NCBI GenBank assembly: GCA_020747065.1
Contig: JAGMVK010000009.1
Coordinates: 2,356,001-2,420,000, forward strand
DNA from: Cadophora sp. MPI-SDFR-AT-0126
Lineage: Eukaryota > Ascomycota > Leotiomycetes > Helotiales > Ploettnerulaceae
Direction: 5' to 3'
Length of the DNA: 64,000 nucleotides
Part shown: positions 29,691 through 43,300 of the stretch, piece after piece
How positions within the stretch are numbered: the stretch's first letter is position 1
Layout of the letters: each line of letters begins with the position of its first letter
Translations under genes and position numbers: made by a program
Notes under the pieces: generated by a model
What the model saw: only the letters and a program-made list of their open reading frames with translations
Databases searched by the model: none
Told to the model about the DNA's origin: nothing

Positions 29691-32600
29691 ATGGACATCC
29701 ATGTGCGAAACGTTCCTCGCCAAAGCACTGAAAACAGCTTGAAGAATTTCCTTAAGCCCTATCTCCGGAAGCTGTCCATTCGATCTGTACACTGTACGAA
29801 GCCAAGGGACAAGAATTTCGCGTTCTTGACGTTCCTCCATCTCAACGACGCCGAGACTTTCCTCCAACATTACGGCCAGACCAAGAATCAGACCCAATAC
29901 GCTGCCAGTCAGCGGAGCCAGCCTCGTCCCAAAATTACTTCAGTCAATCTCAGATTTCTTGGACAGCCGATATACTGCCAGAAAAGCACCAACGAGGCCA
30001 ATCCTTACCTGCTTAGAGTTCTTGCCAAGGAGGAGAAGGATCGTCAGACGAAGGTTACGACATTGACAACAACCGATCACTACAAGCCTCAGATTCTTCC
30101 TATCATCTTCGACTGCGCGTCAGTATCTTGTGGAGTATGGAGCTATGCCAGATCCAACCTTTACTACGAACCTCAACAGTCATGGGAATCATCAGGTACA
30201 TTGAAGTTTGGCGAGCACAGCACCATCTTGAGCCTGGACTCCGGCATCAGGGTCGACTTCCTGCATTTCGCAACGTTGTCAATCACAGCTGAGGAGGGAT
30301 CAACCCCATCGTTCATCTTCTCTATGCGTGAAGCCCCTCGATTTTTCCAAAAGATTTTGTCGGATCCACTGGCAGACCTGATGGCACAGCTTGGGATTCG
30401 GTCACCAGCTATACCAATACAAGTTCGTCGGGGTGGCCCAGAGCGACACAGACTCCCCTTCTTAGATGAAAAGCATCAGAAAACCGCTGGAAGCTGCTTC
30501 GTATATCGTGTCGAACTTCAGCCAGTAGCGCTCGGACGTGACGATGTGGCAGAGCGCATGCAGTCTCTCCGAGTTGCTCATGGACTACCCCGCATAATCC
30601 ACCGCCGGATTGATGTTATTCGACCACGGCAAACTTTCGAGCAGGGACTGCAAGTGCTACAGAACATCCTCTCGTCAAGCACGACCACCATTCCATTCCC
30701 ACTAGCCTTCCAAGTCTTGAAGCTTGCTCTAGACGGCTATCTTCCTCCTCTTACTGTCGTCAAGATGGTGCCATCGATCCAAGATATGGCGCGGCGGACG
30801 TCTATTCGCATTTCTGTGAAGTCCATTCGAAAACTCTTCAACCAACTTGACTATCCTGGACCGGACTCGGAGGCGAGCGAATTTGAATTGGACGAACTGT
30901 TGCGATATTTGGAAGACAATGAGGAGCAATGTAAGAGAGAGGACATTGCTGCCGATGAGGATCCTAATAGATCTGGAAACATTGCAATCATACACCGCGT
31001 GAAGATTACCCCATCTGGAATGCGACTGTGTGGACCTGAGATCGAATCAAACAATCGAGTCCTACGCAAGTACCCAAGCCACCACGAATACTTCATTCGA
31101 GTACAATTCTCCGATGAGGATGGGCAACCAGTCCGCTTCAATCCTCGAGTCTCGAACCAGAGGATTTTCCATGAACGCTTCAAAGGCGTGTTGCGGAATG
31201 GCATTTCTATTGCAGGTAGAGAGTACGCATATCTTGGTTGTTCTCACTCCTCTCTTCGTGCGCAATCATGTTGGTTCATGGCACCGTTCATTTTCGAAGG
31301 AAGCTTGATGTGGGATCAAACCTTGATTCAAGAACTTGGGAACTTTACGGCTATCCAATCTCCCGCAAAATGTGCTGCTAGAATTGGTCAGGTATTCTCT
31401 GATACGAGAACTGCAGTGGCAATTGACCCAGCTCTAGTTCGCTTGGGGGATGATGTTGAACGAAATGGCCGCACATTCAGCGATGGTGTGGGAACCATGT
31501 CAGCTACCATGATGGAAAGAATTTGGGACGCCCTTCCTAAGGCCAAGCGTGTCAAGCCTGCTCTCTTTCAGATCAGATATCAAGGTAAGAAGGCAGGTGG
31601 ATGACTGTGTACCTGCGGCTAATGCCTGTCCAGGTGCAAAAGGTATGATCTCCCTCGATACACGACTACAGGGTGATTGCCTGGTACTCCGTCCGTCAAT
31701 GATTAAGTTCGACGGCACTACTTGGCCCGATATCGAGATCTGTGAAGCAGCCTACCAACCGCTGACAATGTACTTGAATCGCCAGTTCATCAAGATTCTG
31801 GAAGACTTGGGAGTCGACGACGAGTTCTTCTTGAATCTTCAAGCTCAAGAAGTACAACGGCTGCGGTCCATAACTGAGAGCCCGATGAATGCATCAACTT
31901 TCTTGAAACGACAGTCGATTGGTATCTCGTTTCATCTGCCTTGGTTTCTCACTGAGCTCGCTTTCTTAGGCCATGACTTTAGAAGAGACGGCTTCCTTCG
32001 AGATGTTTTGGAGATGTCACTCCTTGTTGAGCTTCGCCTGTTGAAGCACAAGACAAGAATCCCTGTCGAGAAAGGATGGCATCTGCACGGGCTCATGGAT
32101 GAGACCGGATTCCTCGAACAAGGTCAAGTGTACTGCTCTGCATTAGTGAATGGCGTTCCCATGGCGCTTAAAAAGAAGCAATTGGTAATATCGCGAGTAA
32201 GTAAGAATAGGAATTCAAGCACGACTTAATTCGGATTTTAGCACAGCAGGGAACTGACTTCTTCTAGGCCCCGGCTCTGCATCCCGGCGATGTTCAATTA
32301 GCCGAAGCTGTCATCCCACCACTTGGATCACCACTTTCCGAGCTCACAAACTGTATCTGTTTCAGCAGTAAAGGCCACCGCGACTTACCAAGTCAACTCT
32401 CTGGAGGTGATCTGGACGGAGATCGGTATTATGTGATGTGGGACGATAACTGTAAGCCAAAGCGGACCTTTATGCCAGCCGATTATGCCCGTCAGACTCC
32501 TATCGATATCCAAAGGGCTGTGACGAAAGATGATATGACGGATTTCTTTATTCAATTCATGGAAACCGATCAACTTGGTCGAATTGCTGTTCTTCACCGT

Positions 32601-33559
32601 GTCCTTGCCGATCAAGAACCAGCAGGTACCTTGCACATGGATTGCATCACTCTGGCGGAGATGCATTCGACAGCTGTTGACTTCTCTAAGACAGGCATTC
32701 CGGTAAGTGCCAATTTCCACTACCACTGGCTCTGAATGTGTTCAGGAGTATGACTGACATTACCTTTGACAGGTTGACATGTCCAAGCTCCCTAAGTACA
32801 ACAGATGGCGACCCGATTTTGAAGCTCCTGGTCCGCACGTGAAGATTGAGAAGCAGGGCGGGCTATCACTGGAGGAGATCGATGATCGGGACCCGGATGA
32901 TCAAGTTGACCAAGACGATGATTTTTCTTCATATCGTTACTATGAAAGTGAGAAGGTTTTGGGCAAGCTATATCGCGCCATTGATGAGCGGGAGGTCTTC
33001 GAGCATATCAAGCACCGCTCATTGAACCCAGACATCAGCAGTGAGTCGACGATCATTCATTCCGTTTGGGATCAGGTACGGGCCAAATGTGCATTGTTTC
33101 AGTACAGTCACCACCTCGAGTGGGCAAGAGACATTCGTGCCATGTAAGTGTCACCACTTGCTTACTTCCGTTTGTTGCCGAAGTTAACACATTTCCAGGT
33201 ACGAAGAGAAAATGCTAGATATCATGATCAATCACAGCGAGCACACCATCCATGCCGTCTCCGAACTTGAAGCCTTTATCGGAAACATCCTCGGACGCAC
33301 TGGTGCCCAGAGCAAGAATCAGCGCGAGCTCTCCACCACCATGAAGGAGCGATTCGACGAGCACTCTAAGTTCATCGTCAACTGTATCGTGAAGGACGGA
33401 ACCGATTGGTCTGAAGAATCTTTGGAGCGCAGCATGGCTTGCTTGGCGGTCAGTCTGGAGAAGAAAAATGTGTATAGACGACATGAGAACTTGCTGAGTT
33501 TCAAGTACCTCGCTGCAGCTGTGTGCTTGAGGGAGGTGGAACGGGTTCCTGGTTTGTAA
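29691..33559 (+). CDS. Cellular RNA-dependent RNA polymerase (RNA-silencing type), five exons
   Basis: Exons 29691-31584, 31634-32196, 32268-32702, 32773-33143 and 33199-33559; introns 49, 71, 70 and 55 nt; 1207 aa. The first 90 residues resemble an RNA-recognition motif (MDIHVRNVPRQ, NFAFLTFLH). The catalytic core carries the double-psi beta-barrel signature SGGDLDGDRYYV at about residues 863-874; the three aspartates coordinate magnesium in eukaryotic RdRPs of the QDE-1/SAD-1/Rdp1 family. Upstream motifs GVGTMS and ISFHLPWFL and downstream GIPVDMSKLPKYNRWRPDF fit the family. The enzyme makes double-stranded RNA for silencing. The N-terminal RRM suggests the SAD-1/Rdp1 branch over QDE-1 (inference). 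All motifs intact. Confidence 0.93.
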
Positions 33560-34605
33560 ATGTCGATATTGTCACGTGGATCCACCTACTTGAGACAGAC
33601 TGAAAGGTCATGGGAGTAGCCTTTAGCGTTTATACCATCTGTCATATGACGTAGCTAAGTGCCCACCTTAAAGGGGTACCGAGAAGAAACCCTGAATGAG
33701 AGCTTCGCCAGTTTCATTTGTTATTGCAACTGGCTTTCTAACGTCTTGATTATTGCCCTTCTCACCTCGGGAGAAATCTACAGCGCCAGTGACGGGCAAC
33801 ATAGTGTCTAAGACTTTGAAATACTTTGTAAATTATCTCTGAGCGTACACTTTCCGTGGTTGGTTCATATTTCAGCCAGCACTCACCTACCCTGGGACAT
33901 CGATCATATAAGAGCTTCATGCACTATCGCCTGCGGGTCTCCTCATCGACCGGGCTTTTGTACTTATACTGGTGACCTCGCAAGAGAAACCGTACATTCC
34001 AAGTTAAGGTCCCCCATTACCTGGGGGCAGCCTGGACGCGCTTCTGGTTTCATCCTCCGTCTTACGTCCTGTTCGCTAATCTGCTAGATACCTGCCGACT
34101 CAGGGCGACCTTCCACATGCATTCATCGCAATCTCGGGTGGGGACTTCGAAGTAAGTTTAACCCCACGCATGGCGCAGGCACAGCCGTGCACTCCGAAAG
34201 AAGCTTCACCAAGGCTTGCCAATGCCAAACAAGCTTTCAAGCAGCGATTCGAAGACGGAACAAGTCAGATCCAGACCATCTTCTTTGAACTGAGATTGAG
34301 AAACCAAGGATTGTTTCTTGAATATCACGACGGTCTCTAGTCACTTCATGGGATTGACGATCCACACCAAGATCCCGGCAATATATGACCCCTGCCAGCC
34401 TGGCCGAAAGAGGATATCCCAGTCCGTGAAGTTCCTCAATGGGTCGAGCTCGATAAGCGATATGCACCCCCTTCACTATCGGCTGGGATGGTGAGTTTTA
34501 ATCTCCAGGAGTCCAACGGGGAGTCATCAATTTTCACGGTGTTGGTACTCGATTCATCTTGAATTTCCTTCTCTTTACTCGTATGCCGCAGACGACAGCT
34601 TCAAG
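33560..34605. other. Intergenic, no supported gene
   Basis: Over 1 kb with short ORFs on both strands (for example 33860-34087 plus, 34237-34476 minus), none with coding features. The last 60 nt are the leader of the next gene. Confidence 0.5.
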
Positions 34606-35793
34606 ATGGCCCTCCTCAAGCACTACCTGACCATTTTTGTTCTTCTATGCTCTTCAGTCTACGCCCAAAACCCTGAAATCAGATCAAGTCTTGTGTATCA
34701 AGCGCCGCGCATCGTCGAGCGTCAAGTTAGCGACTTGTTTTCAACTATCGGGCTCGTTTGCGCCGGATGTCCAATTACAACCCCATCCCCTATCAGTTCT
34801 TCGACGGCTTCAACAATCGCCTCGACATCTATCTCGAGTAGGTTTGCTGTAGCTTCGAAAACCACAGCATTCTTGACTTCTTCGTCAACGGTAGATCACA
34901 CATCGACGCCTGCTCCAATTATTGCGACGGGGCCATATGATCCTCGTGCGTTGACGACCACTTTCACGCAGCCAGCGGCTTGTACAGATTATGCAGCAGG
35001 ATTTAGGTAAGTTCCTCCAATGAACCATCGGCTCTCATGAATCAGCACTAAATCCATGGTAGTGTCATCGAAGAGTGGAGTGATGGAATGTGGTACAATG
35101 CTATCTACTCGAAGCTGCCTCTTTCGCTGTACTCCAGCTGTTTCCCACCTCAGTTCTACTCGAGCGTTCTGGCTACAACATCGGGTCTCCCATTCACTGC
35201 TTTGATCTGTCCATATAATTGGGAGCCATATGACTTCAACACGACATACATGGTCTGCTGTCCGCCGTACGTCACTTCCACCATCCCGTTCACTACTTTT
35301 CGTATCTGATCCTCTCATATGTAGCGGTTTCATGGTCGTTGTACCTGAACTAGACACCAACCATAGGCGTCCAGGCGAGGGCGCATATTGCTACTCTGAT
35401 ATCGGAGTAGGTGCGCTAATGGATGTTACCCACTTCGACTCAACCGGAGGCTCAACATATCATGCTGTGACGGCAGGCTCGATGACAAGCAATGTCGTGA
35501 TGGCAGATGCATTCGATGGGATCGCTCTTACAACTTTCACCGATCCACCTTTACTCTCTTCCACTGCAACGGTATCTTCTAATGGGATGACCACAGATGT
35601 GCAGAGTTCTGTCTCATCTGTGGCAGTATCCCTCATCACAGAAAATCCTGCACGCTTGTCCTCGTCAAAGGGTGTGGCGCAGACTACACTCAAGACTTCA
35701 TCAGCTTCTAGAATGAGCTTTTCGTGGAGGCCTTCCTTTGAACACTTGCTACTATCTTTCGTAATCGCTCATATCTCTAGCTGTATCATATAA
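34606..35793 (+). CDS. Secreted, probably GPI-anchored Ser/Thr-rich surface protein, three exons
   Basis: Exons 34606-35006, 35063-35266 and 35325-35793, introns 56 and 58 nt, give 357 aa. The N-terminal signal peptide (KHYLTIFVLLCSSVYA, cleavage before QNPE) is clear. A Ser/Thr stretch to about residue 110 precedes a cysteine-containing domain (CTDYAAGFR, YSSCFPPQFYSS, ICPYNWEPYD, VCCPPGFMVV) like those of small fungal secreted proteins of unknown function. A second Ser/Thr region and a hydrophobic C-terminus (LLLSFVIAHISSCII) predict a GPI anchor. Probably a cell-wall or membrane surface protein. The exact family is not recognised. Confidence 0.7.
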
Positions 35794-36957
35794 GTTCGGT
35801 ACATTGAATATGGCAAATATGAGGATCGGAATTATACCGACGCTTCCCAGACCTTGTTCTCAAAGACTGCGATGTAAGTTATCTCATCAAGACTCAAAGA
35901 ACACATGTCGCTTAGGGAGACAACTTAGAGTGGGTTAGTTCGTCCTTTCGCCAAATCAAGGATTAGTAATTTTGGTCTGGGAGAAATCCAAAATCAGAAG
36001 AAAACCAAGTGCCATGAGAAGTCTCATGATTGTTGTTGAAGAATGAGGCCGCTGTCTGTTCTTGAAAACCAAAGGTTCATTTGGAGCGCAAGACGCACTT
36101 CGTAATCCAACCCATTCCAACCACCGCTGACGAGAGTGTAAGCTATCTCGGATTTCTTGTTCCGGATATCAGCCGAAACTACATCATTGCCATTGACAGA
36201 AACGAGAAATGATGAGTCTCGCATGTCAGCAGAGAAACTGCGATTCCAGAGCTCTCATTCTTAAGTACTGCTGTCAAGCTATGTCTGACACAGGTGCGAT
36301 TGGTTCTTAAGATTTCAAAGAGAATGTTTGTTCTTGTCATCCTCTGTATCGCTGGGGTTTTGCTTGATCGCTTGCTTTAGCACTCACCTCAAAAACTTCC
36401 TCGGGCATTCTCGATAACACTACAGCCTTACATCGGGATGCCATTTCCAGGCCCCATTACCGATGGGTACCCATAGACTCATGTTAATCTTCCCTTTCGC
36501 ATATTTCGTTTTACCTTGCGGACGTGAGCAACTGCTGCTTAAACCTCAGCCGAGGGGGCAAGCGTACCAAACCAGAGCCTGAGGGACCTGGGCAAGCCTG
36601 AGCAGACCCTAAGCATCCTAAGCGCCGAATTAGTCTACGCACTATAATATGGAGCCCATTTTGGTCTCCTATGTGCCCCGGCTATAGTTTCTTTACCGAA
36701 TTTTGCCCAAGGGCCCGTTTGTGCTCCCTTACTGGGTTCCTGCCGGAGCAGGGTATGGATCCCATTTGTCGTGGAGTATGATGGTACGATAGTGACCCCC
36801 ACTCGCCGCTTGTCAGCCGACTCCTTTTTCAGCTGAGCCGCTGTTTTCAAGGTTTATCGTCCCACCCACTCTTTCGTTCAGCAGCACCCGGGTTCAGATG
36901 GTATTCATAGGCACGACATACCTGGAAAATCTTCTATATCTTCATAACTTCACGGTG
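35794..36957. other. Intergenic, no supported gene
   Basis: No supported gene. A minus-strand 71-codon ORF at 36635-36850 is noted and rejected. A local CCTGAG/AAGC-rich stretch lies at about 36545-36620. Confidence 0.5.
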
Positions 36958-37870
36958 ATGCCTGCCGTACAGTCGAATGTACATTTCCTTGCGAGAGACA
37001 GTGTTTATGAAAAGGAAAAGCCAAATACTTTAAGGTATCCTAGCGAAGATGATCTCCCGCAAACCAATTTCCGGGTAGAGAAACACGAAGATATCACATT
37101 TCATGATATAAGAGGCCAGGAGTCATCTTTCTCTTATGAGAAAAATGGCTTCACCATCGCGCACCTTGACAGCAAGATGGCGTATACAGATTTTGCCAAC
37201 AGCGAGATGATCAAGAACGTCTTCTTAAAAGAAGTTTCGACAATGCTTCAGAGTGTACTCGAGGCCACGACCGTCCAAGCTCTTGAGTATATAGTAAGTC
37301 AAAGCATCGTACTCTCCCGAACCTGAAGGGCGTATTGATATGCTCTTAGATTCGGAAGCGTCATTGTACTTTTCCTATCTCAACTGGACAGACTTATCAT
37401 TACAACCAGCCAACTTCGGTGGCACACATTGGTCAGCAGCAGATCTTACTCCAGCTTTTGTCGGTCTGGCATGAGATGCAGAGCTGATACAGCTTTAGAT
37501 TCGACGCCATCGTGCACCACTGCAACTGTCAAGAACCGGAACGGAGAGAACGCTTCTGAATTTCTCCAACAGAGATATCAATGTGTGAAGTGAGTGCTAG
37601 CGGTTTCGCCTTCTGGGTGTGCTAATCTCAAGGTCTTCTAGCATCTGGAAGCCTCTGAAGGGACCGCTCCGCGACTGGCCCCTCGGACTGTGCGATCCGA
37701 CAACGGTGGAGGCGGACAGTGACTTGAGGGCGGCCGACATTGTCTATTCCGAGTACGTGGTGGAGAATTATCAGGTGCATTTTACACCAGAGCAAAAATG
37801 GTATTATCTCGACAATCAATTGCCTTCTGAGGTTATTGTCTTCCGGCAGTCAGATTCGGATATGCGGTGA
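36958..37870 (+). CDS. CmcJ-type (asaB/NvfI-like) oxidoreductase, four exons, short C-terminus
   Basis: Exons 36958-37293, 37350-37431, 37499-37589 and 37642-37870, introns 56, 67 and 52 nt, give 245 aa. Start MPAVQSNVHFL is typical, with EKPNTLRYPS and the later INVWRPLKGP-type motif VNIWKPLKGPLRDWPL at about residues 170-185. QKWYYLDNQLPSE follows. This family of fungal secondary-metabolism oxidoreductases is usually about 280-300 aa and ends in a conserved segment after the DS(D/R) motif. Here the frame stops right after FRQSDSDMR, so the last 40 or so residues are missing or lie in an unrecognised exon. Its partner pathway is unknown. Confidence 0.7.
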
Positions 37871-38325
37871 GACAATCATTACCCGGAAACCGCGCCTTAA
37901 GCTGGCGTTCTTCGCTTACATTTACTCGTACGGAGGAAAAGCACTTAGGTACTCACCTACCAAACGCTCAAACTGCAATTTGACCATACCAACGCCATAA
38001 AGTAGATAGAATAGGCTTGTACCAGGGCTATTTCAAGTATTCTCTACTATTCTAGAAGTTTTTAGAATTTTCTAAGCACTTTGAAAAGTCCACAAAGCTT
38101 TGGTGGGGTAAGCGCGGTTGAGCAGGCGTTTGGTTGGTGTACGCATGCGCCTTCATAGTGCCTAAGGCGCTACAATACTATACCGTGCTCTCTTCCTGCG
38201 ACCTAGCAACTTCGAGGTCCACGCCAGAAGCGAACTCGTCTACCTTATCATTTCTCCTACCATATCATTTCTTCTTTGCACTACTGGTTTCAATAGAGCT
38301 TCAATCCAAATCGTGATCCACAGAG
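37871..38325. other. Intergenic, no supported gene
   Basis: No clear final exon for the CmcJ-like gene was found. A short AT-rich stretch with a TTCTAGAAG motif lies at about 38045-38075. Confidence 0.45.
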
Positions 38326-39619
38326 ATGAGGAGCCGTGCCCTCCACCAGTCGCAAGGCTTGGCTGGCATCGTCGATCGATGTCGTCCCGACTTGTCACCT
38401 TTCGAGGACATCTACAAATATATCCACTCGCACCCTGAATTAGGCTTCCAGGAGTCTCAAACCGCGGCTCTTGTGGCTCGGCATCTCACGGATCTTGGCC
38501 TCGATGTGAAAGAAGGCATAGGTGGTTACGGCCTTGCCGGTTATCCTGCGCAATGGTCCTGGTCCCATCGTTCTGATCCGTGCAGAACTGGATGCTCTTC
38601 CGGTGCTAGAAGAAACGGGTCTCCCATACGCCAGCAAAGTTTGCATGCGCGACAGCAATGGAGTCGAACAACCAGTGATGCATGCCTGCGCTCATGACCT
38701 CCACATATCCTGTCTCCTGGCGACCATGCACCTGTTCATAGCTGCCAAGTCCTATTGGAACGGGACGGTGATCTGTGTGTTTCAGCCGAACGAAGAGGAA
38801 GGGAGAGGTGCCACGGCTATGGTGGAAGATGGGCTATACGAAAAAGTCCCTATTCCTGACCTGATTCTCTTTCAGCACGTCGACCATCAACGGACGGGGA
38901 CCGTGTCAATCGATTCGGGCCCCACGCAAGCTGCCGCAGACTCCTTCGACGTGAGGATCTTCGGACGTGGGGGGCACGGAGCCCAGCCAGAAAGTGCCAT
39001 CGATCCGATTGTCATCGCCAGCTACATCATTGTCCGCCTCCAAAGCATTGTGAGCCGTGATATCGCGCCGTCAGACGTGGCCGTCATCACCTGTGGGAGT
39101 ATCCATGCCGGCGAGGCTGAGAACATCATTCCTAATTTCCTAGACTTTAAACTCAACATCAGGACATTCAGTTCCCAGGTCCGGAAGAAAGTGTTGGAGA
39201 GGGTCAAACAGATCATCACGGCCGAATGCGAAGCATCCAACGTCCCCCAGCCTCCCCGGATCACGGTGACGACCTCATTTCCGGTGACAGATAACAACGT
39301 CGCCATCGTCGAGAGGCTGAGGAACACGTGGCAACCCTATTTTGGTGGCAGCTTGCAAACACAAGTGCCGAAAGCGGCCAGCGAGGATTTGCCCAACTTG
39401 GCTAATCCGCATGATATCCCGTACGCGGTGTGGTTCTGTGGAGGCACGGATGCGGAGAAGTGGGACGATGCATCGCGACGCAATCACCTGGACCAGATCC
39501 CAAGGAATCACAGTGGCCTCTTTGCCCCCGTTATCGAACCCATTCTTCGTACAGCAGTCGACGCCATGTCTCTCGCAGTTCTCACGTTTGTGGCCAATGG
39601 ATCTTCTTCAGTCGCTTAA
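38326..39619 (+). pseudogene. M20-family amidohydrolase/peptidase with one frameshift
   Basis: The ATG at 38326 reads IYKYIHSHPELGFQE, VARHLTDLGLDVKEGIGGYG in one frame and then switches at 38541/38542, where one extra T is present, into GPGPIVLIRAELDALPVLEE, the standard continuation. Onwards it has HACAHDLH (the usual motif is HACGHD), PNEEEGRGA, GGHGAQPESAIDPI and FCGGTD, with zinc-ligand positions recognisable. Combined length is about 430 aa, normal for the N-acyl-amino-acid amidohydrolase / IAA-hydrolase-like branch of M20. One added base breaks it; a sequencing error is as likely as true decay. If intact it would hydrolyse N-acyl or amidated amino acids. Confidence 0.8.
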
Positions 39620-40330
39620 TCAATGGCTTCACCTCAGAGTATCAGGGAGGAAGCCGACTTGATTCAAGGAGCTGCAAGTAATGGGAAAGGAGGCAGAGGA
39701 ATATCAATGTGCGGGCAAAAAATTAGAGGGGACACGAGGAGTAACAAAAATGCACCGGCATACGGATAACATTTCTCATTTATGGGCCATGAGTTAACTT
39801 CAGGGACATGACAAAAGCATGCAAAAGGAGAGGTTGAAGAGTATATCCTCTGAAGTGTTCAAAGCTACCTAAAGAGGGGTTGTAGTTCTGCAATCCACTC
39901 GCCTAAAGTCACATAAAGCAGTGGTGAATACTTTCAAATCACCACTCAAGACTATAGAGTTTCCAGAGTAGAAATCCAATGATGTTCTACTGAGTAATAA
40001 AAGAAGTCTCGTTCGTAGGTAGAAGCCTTCGCGCCTGTAGTCTGGGTCAGGTAATCGCTGGTCGTGATACTGCAGTCTTCGACCCCGCTCCGCGTGATAT
40101 CCGCGTGATATCGCAATGCAGAAAGCCTCAGTCACCTTTCTCGGGCGTCAAGCGTGGGGTACCAGCGGTCAACGTGTCGAGGAAAAGTCTATCATCCGCG
40201 AATTCCCATCTGGAACCCCATCCATCTCGAACCCCATATCGAGCGACGGCAGATATGTCAAGACCTCAACCAACACGCAGGGGAGGAAAGCTCCGCCTAG
40301 TGGCGGGCGGCACGGATGCCGAGATGATGT
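39620..40330. other. Intergenic, no supported gene
   Basis: Two overlapping ORFs at 40105-40452 lack coding features. An upstream start for the decayed NLR-type gene could lie here but is not visible. Confidence 0.45.
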
Positions 40331-43300
40331 ATGTTTCCATTCCACCTTCACATTCGCCTTCGCCTTCCATGGCCTGCTCGGCGAGCGCTCATATTTCCCA
40401 GATTGGTAGCTGTCCCAGGAATCAACACTCCGAGCCCGGAAGATTGGAGTGATTCCAATAAAAAATCATGGCTTCGAGCGATCCTCGCTCAAAGTCCATC
40501 TGATTGCGCGCTCTATGCATTTGACTACATCTTGCCGCCTGCCTCGGAGACGTTCTCGTGGCAGAATTTTGTGGACTAAGGGGATGATCTTCTTACTTAC
40601 TTACTCGAGCTGACCGAGGCGGAGCACGTAAGTAATTCGCTCCATGAGCCTCGGGCCAAGAATGAAGGGATGAACTATTAGCAGGGACCACACCCGATTG
40701 CCATTATAGGCCACAGTTTGGGGGGACTTATTGTCAAAGAAGTGAAGGCCCCCACGCTCCAAACGAAACTATTTTCTTCTCCCCACTGACTTGCTAAGCG
40801 CTCTGTCTCGCTCACGAGAGGAGCCTCGATTTACGATCCTTGCTGCGCGCTCTGTCTTCGGTGGTCCTCCTGGGAGTCCCGCACTCGCTATCAGAAAACG
40901 CGAAATGCTGGACAAATGCGGCGTCCATGGTGAGGCCGAACGCGACACCCAAAAATCAGATCTCAATTTCCAAAGAAGACTCCTTAAACCTATCCAATTC
41001 TTCCCGAAGGTTTGAGCAGGCTAGTGTTGGCACCCCGATTTTATCAATCTTTGAGACCCGCGAGACCAAGCGGCGAACTAACTTGATCTTTTCGACCAAG
41101 TTGATTGTAAGTCGCACAGGAAAGTGAAATGACAGCTAGCAATCTGATTCACTGCTTCGCACGGCTCCCCAAGTTTCGTTAATCCTCCCAATTCTCTCGT
41201 CTGCTGACTTATCAACTTGTAGTTGGTTGAAAAGGAGCTTGTTCAGACAAATGCTAAGAATGAACGGCTTCTGGCACTCGATTCGGATCATACGAACCTC
41301 TGCAATGTGGACACTACAAGCACGAACTTTGAGGAGATACGATCCTTTATTGAGAATAATTTTGAAGGTGCCAGATCGCGTCTCGCTGAGGGTTCCCCTA
41401 AATGTTTGTATAGCTGCACTTATTCCTGGTATTGTGGCTAAGGCTTAGTATAGGGGAGGCTCCCTCGGTCTTGGATCATTTAACGGTCCGAAGCCCAAGC
41501 AGGATGGGTGCAGAATCGCTCAAACAGAGGTTGAGCGAGTTTCCTGAAGTAGCACGTTTGGATTCAAGTCTCGCCACTCCAGATACAACAAGGCGGGCAA
41601 CGCAAGGATCCGCTTTAAGCGCTTAGATGGTGTCAATGGTATCGGATTTCTCCTTGGCGAGAAGGGAGCCCCGATTGCCCTGCTACATTCATCCCAGTCG
41701 CAACGCAGATTTTTATGGCCGATCGGATATCTTGCAATTACTGGATAAGAAATTTCTACAACCCCCGAAAAATGATGACACCCAGGTGGTTGGTGGGACG
41801 CAATTAAGGAGCCTCGCGACATGTGGCCCGGGCGGCATTGGCAAGACGCAAGTCGCTGCAGAATACGTCCATTCTCGAAAGGACCACTTTGATGCTATCT
41901 TCTGGGTGTATGCTGATCAACCAAGTAAAATTGCGGACGGCTTCAGCCGCATCGCTCTCGAAATGGGGCTCGTTCCGGACGACTCGTCCGATGCAAAAGA
42001 CCGGACAGTGACAAGGGACATGGTCAAAGGATGGCTTGCAAATCCCCTCAAAACTTATGACGATATCGATACCGACGCGCCGGCGACTGCTAAATGGTTG
42101 CTAGTTCTTGACAATGTAGATGACCCCGAGATGTTGACAGACTACTGGCCCTTGGATGGACCCGGATGCGTCTTGGCCACAAGCCGTGGCCCCCTTGCTA
42201 AGAAGAGTCGATTTTTGGCAAATGATGGAATTGACCTCGGCCCTTTCAACCGTGAGGAAGCTGCAGATCTACTCCTCAAACTAACTGAGCGTGATACCGA
42301 CACTGAAGGAGTCGACCCGCAGCTGCTCGATGTGGTACAACGTCTGGGGGGATATCCCCTCGCCATTACACAGATGGCTGGTGTTATCACACGGCGGCAC
42401 CTCTCCTTCGCAGACTTCATTCAAGCCTATGAAGAGGAGGACTCTCGTGAGGAACTATTCAATCTTTCTCTAGATGCTCCCGGTCATCGCAGCGGATATC
42501 AGCATAATGTGGCCACCGTTTGGGCGATTGAGGGCCTTGAAAACGGCCGCACACTATTAGAAGTACTTTCGTTCCTAGACCCCGATAATATCCCTGAGCG
42601 TATCCTCACAACGCAACCAGGGATTGCAGCCTTGGAAGGCTTTCCTACCACCGCGATGGCTTACCAGAAAGCGAGATCCGAGCTCTTACAGTCTTCTCTA
42701 GTGACGAGAAACAAAAAGGCGAACAAATTGACAATACATCGACTGATTCAGGATACTGCTCGAGGGAAAATGTCAAACGCCCGTTTTTTGGCTATTTTCT
42801 CTGCCACCATCAGATTACTAGCATCAGTTTGGCCCTACGATACGTCTAATTGGCGGCATAGTGTGGCGCGCTGGGTTGTATGCGAAGAGTTGTTTCCACA
42901 CATCGTGCGAATCAAATCTTCCGCTTCCCGCTTTATATCATCTGGAAAGGAGAAAGGGAGAAAGTCTGGAACCAGAAGCAAGCATGGAGCTTTCAAGACT
43001 TTTGACAGACGCTGGCTGGTAGGCTCCTAAATTCCACTTGAGTGCACATGACTGAGATATCAAGGTACCATCTTGAACGTGGCAACCCAGAAGAGTCAGA
43101 AGACTTCTACGACATTTCGAAGGTGATCTGCAACATGCTAAAATCTGCGGATACCAAGTCCGCGACGCAGACACAGCCAGCTGAGGCATCATTGTTTTCA
43201 CGTATCAATGATCGTCTCGCAGAGATTTGCCATCATGGTGGTTGTGCTGCAACCGTTACTAACAAGCCCTCAGTAGCTCTTTCATGTTTTGAGACATATA

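Noticed and set aside
36635..36850. 71-codon minus-strand ORF in the 35.8-37.0 kb gap
   Set aside because: No recognisable motif, no splice support and no neighbouring context.
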